From Batillaria attramentaria (lineage: Eukaryota > Mollusca > Gastropoda > Batillariidae), in the NCBI GenBank assembly GCA_018292915.2, contig JACVVK020000145.1:913501-977500 (forward strand): a stretch of DNA of 64,000 bases. The letters are read 5' to 3'. The position numbers were made by a program, and so were the translations under genes. The notes below the pieces were generated by a model. That model did no database searches and was not told the DNA's origin. It saw only the letters and a program-made list of their open reading frames with translations. Below are positions 60,355 through 64,000 of the stretch, piece after piece. Positions within the stretch are counted from its first letter, which is position 1. Each line of letters starts with the position of its first letter.

Positions 60355-62789
60355 TATGATGTTAAAAGATTGGGGCGGTCGGTGGTCTAATGGTTAAGAC
60401 CTCGTCGCCGATGCGAGAGGTCAGGTTCGACTCCCACTCGGGGTAAAGAATTTTTCCTTATCGAACATGACAACGTACATTCGGGCCGATCGTCAGTGGT
60501 TCTCTCCGGGTACTCCGGCTTCCTCCCCCTCTGCTTTGGAAAGTTTCAGCCCACAAAATTTGTAAATAAATGCAGTTCTAAATCCCGAGTCTTAAATAGC
60601 TGAGCTGACCCTTCGCACCACGTGAATGTAATGTGTTCGTGTCCAGTGATGAGAGTGATACAATGATACAATACACAGTTATTGTTGTTGTTGTTATTGT
60701 TATTATTATTATTATACGTGCCGCGCAAAGCTAGGTTGATAAATAGGAACCGGGCACTGCCATGAACGGCGATACTGGTGCAAGCTTGTCGTCATTGTGG
60801 GGGGAAAAGCCTCATCGCCATGAATGTGATAAACACCTAGTCCCTTTTACTACTGTACAGTATTTGGTTATAGTTTTCTCTTACTCTGGGGGAGTCGGGC
60901 TAGCCGAATGGTAAAGCGTTGGACTCCCGACGCTCAAGTCGTGAGTTCGAATCCCGGCTGGGGCCACATATTTGTGCTGGCCTTTTTCTCGTTGCCCCGT
61001 CTTTGATATCACCCATACGTGGTGGAAAAGGACGTTAAACTCCCAAAACACCCACCCTTCTCTTACTCTGACAAATTGTCACTGCCGTGTGTGCGTACAC
61101 TATCAGATATGGTAAAATATCAAAGATGTATGAAAGAATCGAGACAACGTTTTGTCAACAGTGAATGTGAACTGCGGCTACACGCAACCTATACTGGTGG
61201 ATACCTTCAGCATCAAGATCAGCTGTTACACGTCAGATAGCGACTCCGAGGTCAAATGGCAGCTCGTGTCTACGTCAGGCGAGACGACAGATATAGGCAC
61301 GTGTTATGACCGCTACACGTGCTCTTCACTACACAGTCCCTACATCACCCTGACCAGATCTTATTCAGACAGCACCCTCAAGATATCGCATATCAAGGAA
61401 CATACAGCTGGCACTGTCATCTGTACGGAGATTTCCACCAACGATACACAGGAGTCGGCCAACTGCACTCTCGAAGTTTCTAGTGAGTTTGATTTTAAAG
61501 GGACAGGTTTGTGTGAGTTTGATTTTAACACCCAAGGGTTCACGTATCAAAGTTGAGAGTGACATCCAGACATTCTTATTCACATCAGTACTTGTACAGG
61601 AAATAACCAAAATGCAAAATAAAGTATATCAACTCAGCTGAGCAACTGTTGTCTTTTTCTTAACGATAGAAAAATATATAATGCCAGGTTCTTAACTGTA
61701 TAATAGTTGCTTGAGGCCATTAACAAAGTGAGTCGAAAGCTGCTAGGATGGTTCCAAAATTTTCTAGGAATAAACCGGGTACGGATGTCAGAAAGACCAG
61801 GACAGTATAAAAGAAAATGTAACTCGTCTTTAATATCAAGCTGACCTTGAAATCAAAACTAATCACGACATTTCGGATTCCATCCATGACCTGGGAGGAA
61901 GACCACTGAAGCTGGCAAAGAGATGGGGTAGAAAACAAAATCGATAGTCTTCTCCACTACCTTTGCTACATGCAAATATATCTCTTGTTACGGTGTCTTG
62001 TCGGCGTTAGCTATGCATCTGCGCTGCACATTCATCACAAATGACGTAAACATCCTGTTGCCTTGAAACCACACGCTTAGTTTTTGGTGACGTTACTGAG
62101 CGACGCAATGATGAGTCCGCCATTAACACTAGCGGCATTTTACTTGAAGTACACGAAACCTGTCTTCTTGACAGCACGACCGTGACTTCTGGTCACTTCC
62201 TCGTTTCCCTAAAACTGTCAGAAATGTACCGTGTATATTTTCCGACATGTTCTGATCATCGCAAACTGTGTCACCCGCGATCTGAGCCAGTGATTTATCT
62301 TATGAAATAAATTTACAGAATAATTATGATAAATATTCCATCATCAACGTGCGCCTCGTTCAGGGGTTACAAGTTGTTTTAACTTCCTTTAAGACGCCTC
62401 CCGTCTCATTTCTCAACTTGAAGATCTACGAGTGTGCCGTTTTTTCTTCTATGAACTTTCAGATATCAAGCAAGTGGGCCCCTGCAGCGTTGGGGAAGTG
62501 GAAACTACCGTAGGTGGTAGCACAGACCTGATGTGCGGCGTAGCCTTCTCTAACGTCTCCGTCAGCTGGATCCACAATCCCCTCGCAGGGACCAATATCG
62601 ATCTTGGCTACTGCGATTACATTAACTACCGCAGCAGATGCAACGTTACCAACAAAGACTTCTCCATCGGCTTGTCCAGATACAGCACGACATCGACCAT
62701 CATGTTCAGGAACGTAACACGTGACATTGCTGGGAATGTTACCTGTACGGACGGACGTGAAAACGCCAGCTGTGTAATCCATGTTTACA
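60169..62789 (+). CDS. Ig-domain transmembrane receptor, tandem copy 3 (5' part; continues past window)
   Basis: Exon 1 (60,169-60,244) encodes a signal peptide nearly identical to copy 1 (MLTRPLAATVLFLVTQCLVL). Exon 2 (61,162-61,482, one codon shorter than the others) and exon 3 (62,463-62,789, two codons longer) encode the two six-cysteine V-like domains. All phases match copies 1 and 2, and exon 3 ends at a good donor. Exons 4-10 are not in the window; the 1.2 kb after exon 3 is intron with SINEs. Domain 1 shares the core SGETTDIGTCYDRYTC and HSPYITL with the other copies but differs before the second cysteine. Domain 2 is the most diverged of the three. Confidence 0.8.
60272..60348. repeat. 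(CT)n(AT)n microsatellite
   Basis: About 40 bases of CT followed by about 37 of AT, in intron 1 of receptor copy 3. Confidence 0.95.
60372..60660 (+). repeat. tRNA-derived SINE, family B
   Basis: Head GGGCGGTCGGTGGTCTAATGG with B box AGGTTCGACTCCC, body shared with 5,478-5,760, and a (TTG/ATT)n tail to about 60,715. Intron 1 of receptor copy 3. Confidence 0.82.
60889..61057 (+). repeat. SINE family A with perfect 13-bp TSD
   Basis: Forward full-length copy flanked by TTCTCTTACTCTG at 60,876-60,888 and 61,058-61,070. It lies about 90 bp upstream of exon 2 of receptor copy 3. Confidence 0.93.
61866..61936 (+). repeat. SINE family D, 5'-truncated tail fragment
   Basis: TTCCATCCATGACCTGGGAG followed by ACCACTGAAGCTGGCAAAGA matches the 3' end of the family D SINE. 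Head and body are absent. Intron 2 of receptor copy 3. Confidence 0.7.
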
Positions 62790-62823
62790 GTAAGTGGCAC
62801 TACTACTGAATTAAGTTTTTATA

Positions 62824-63325
62824 CCGGCCCCCGTAGTGTAGTGGTTAGCACTTCGGATCATGGACCGGGAGACCCGGGTTCGAATCCCAGCCGAGGCAAG
62901 CGGGATATTTCCTACCTAGGTCGGCTCCTACCCAGAGCGGGTGTGCTATGGGCCCAATGGGGAGGCTGTTACCACACAGCCGAGTTTCACCCACTTCACG
63001 GGTGCGACTTTGGGGGTGCTTCCCTTAGTATGACACGTCTTATGATGTGGATGATTACACGGCCGGCACCGCAGGTGCCGTAGTTCCCGGGCCTGGTTAA
63101 TACCGGGATATTTATGACAGGAAGCGTGGAATGCGGCCCTGTCCCGCAGTCTCAAACCACATGGACCTCCATAGCATCATCTCACTATCATCCTCATCTC
63201 CATCCTCATGCATAATAAAAATTGTCCCAGCTTCCGAGTCCTCCGTGGGTTCCACCCATGACCTGGGAGGAACACCACTGGAGTTGGCAAAAAGAGTTGG
63301 GGCAGCAAAAAAAAAAAAAAAAAAA
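62824..63325 (+). repeat. SINE family D, full length
   Basis: Forward copy with the same tRNA-like head and body as 16,171-16,669 and an A tract of about 19. AAGTTTT on both sides suggests a short target-site duplication. Intron 3 of receptor copy 3. Confidence 0.85.
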
Positions 63326-63815
63326 GTTTTAAAGGGCACAATGGTAGTTGGTGACTAAATCGGTCCAAGCATATTTTTAATAGCCCCTCCTAACCGGGTC
63401 AGGGTCACATGATCATGGTGAAAAATTCAGTTTTAAAAATCATTAGTCCAGTTATAAAATTTATAGTTGCAGTCCATAGACAGACCCGGAGACAGAGGGG
63501 TGGGGAGGGGTGGGGGTACCAAGTCAGGGTAACCAAGCTAAAGGTACGACCTCGACCTTTTAGGCACGTGACTGGGGTTAAAGTGAGGGGGAGGGCGGAG
63601 GGCGGAGTGAGATTTTCTTTTCAGAATACGGCCGTCCGTCGAGGCATACCGTGATTATCGCTTTCTGCTCACGCCTTTCCCGCTTGGGGGCGCTTGGCTA
63701 GCTCTCCTTCCACAGCTTGGCCGGGGGAGGGGGGAGGGAGGGCGGAGGTGTGGGGAGGGGACACCCGAGCAAAAGGAAGGAAGCAACTTTGGCGAAACAA
63801 TCGCGCGGTCGACCG
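63326..63815. other. Intron 3 of receptor copy 3, no feature recognised
   Basis: Contains purine-rich stretches (63,480-63,520; 63,585-63,610; 63,720-63,780). I found no exon 4 match here; in copies 1 and 2 exon 4 is 480-1,730 bp after exon 3. Confidence 0.5.
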
Positions 63816-63993
63816 TGTGAGTGGGTGGGTGGGTGTTTGGGAGTTTAACGTCCTTTTCCACCACGTACGGGTGATATCAAAGACGGGGCAACGATGAAGA
63901 GGCCAGCACAATATGTGGCCCCAGCGGGGATCGACCTCACGACCCGAGCATTGGAGGTCCAACGCTCTTACCATTCGGCCACCCCGGCTCCCC
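63816..63993 (-). repeat. SINE family A at window end, with TSD
   Basis: Reverse full-length copy. TCGACCG occurs at 63,809-63,815 and at 63,994-64,000, the end of the window, so the target-site duplication may be longer than visible. Confidence 0.88.
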
Positions 63994-64000
63994 TCGACCG

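Overview
This is a eukaryotic, animal nuclear window. Genes are split by GT-AG introns, intergenic DNA is rich in (CA/TG)n, (GA)n and poly-G/C tracts, and there are many tRNA-derived SINEs, non-autonomous hAT-like elements, a Tc1-like transposon and LINE tails. The overall style suggests a lophotrochozoan, most likely a mollusc (gastropod is my guess). That taxonomic call is inference.

Region 1 (about 1-22,300, + strand) holds a complete-looking SLC37A1/2-type sugar-phosphate exchanger gene. It has 17 coding exons (664-21,757), all phase-consistent, giving 517 residues. Its introns carry SINEs, a LINE tail with a nested hAT-like element, a broken Tc1 transposase that itself contains a 5'-truncated SINE, and an array of eleven 109-bp repeats. 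Region 2 (22,300-29,560) is mostly repeats and simple sequence, with one orphan first-exon candidate at 28,467. Region 3 (29,564-31,349, - strand) is a three-exon claudin/PMP22-type four-pass membrane protein of 249 residues, with eight tyrosines at almost exact 7-residue spacing in its tail. Region 4 (31,600-37,700) is repeat-dominated.

Region 5 (37,700-64,000, + strand) is the most interesting part: a head-to-tail tandem cluster of three paralogous receptor genes. Two are complete (37,999-49,290 and 51,208-57,688, each 10 exons and 778 residues) and the third (from 60,169) runs off the window after exon 3. Each complete copy encodes a signal peptide, two homologous six-cysteine V-like Ig domains, three further Ig-like regions, a Pro/Thr-rich stalk, one transmembrane helix and a short conserved cytoplasmic tail. 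A block of about 270-350 bp upstream of each start is also conserved. The framework is nearly invariant, with differences in patches of Ig domain 1 and in the exon 4/5 region. I do not recognise a named family. A lineage-expanded immune or recognition receptor family is a reasonable inference but is not shown by the sequence alone.

The cluster carries signs of ongoing rearrangement: a 191-bp tandem duplication that creates a decoy exon 7, remnant splice-site sequence downstream of copy 2, a probable solo LTR in one copy only, and SINEs with perfect 12-13 bp target-site duplications.
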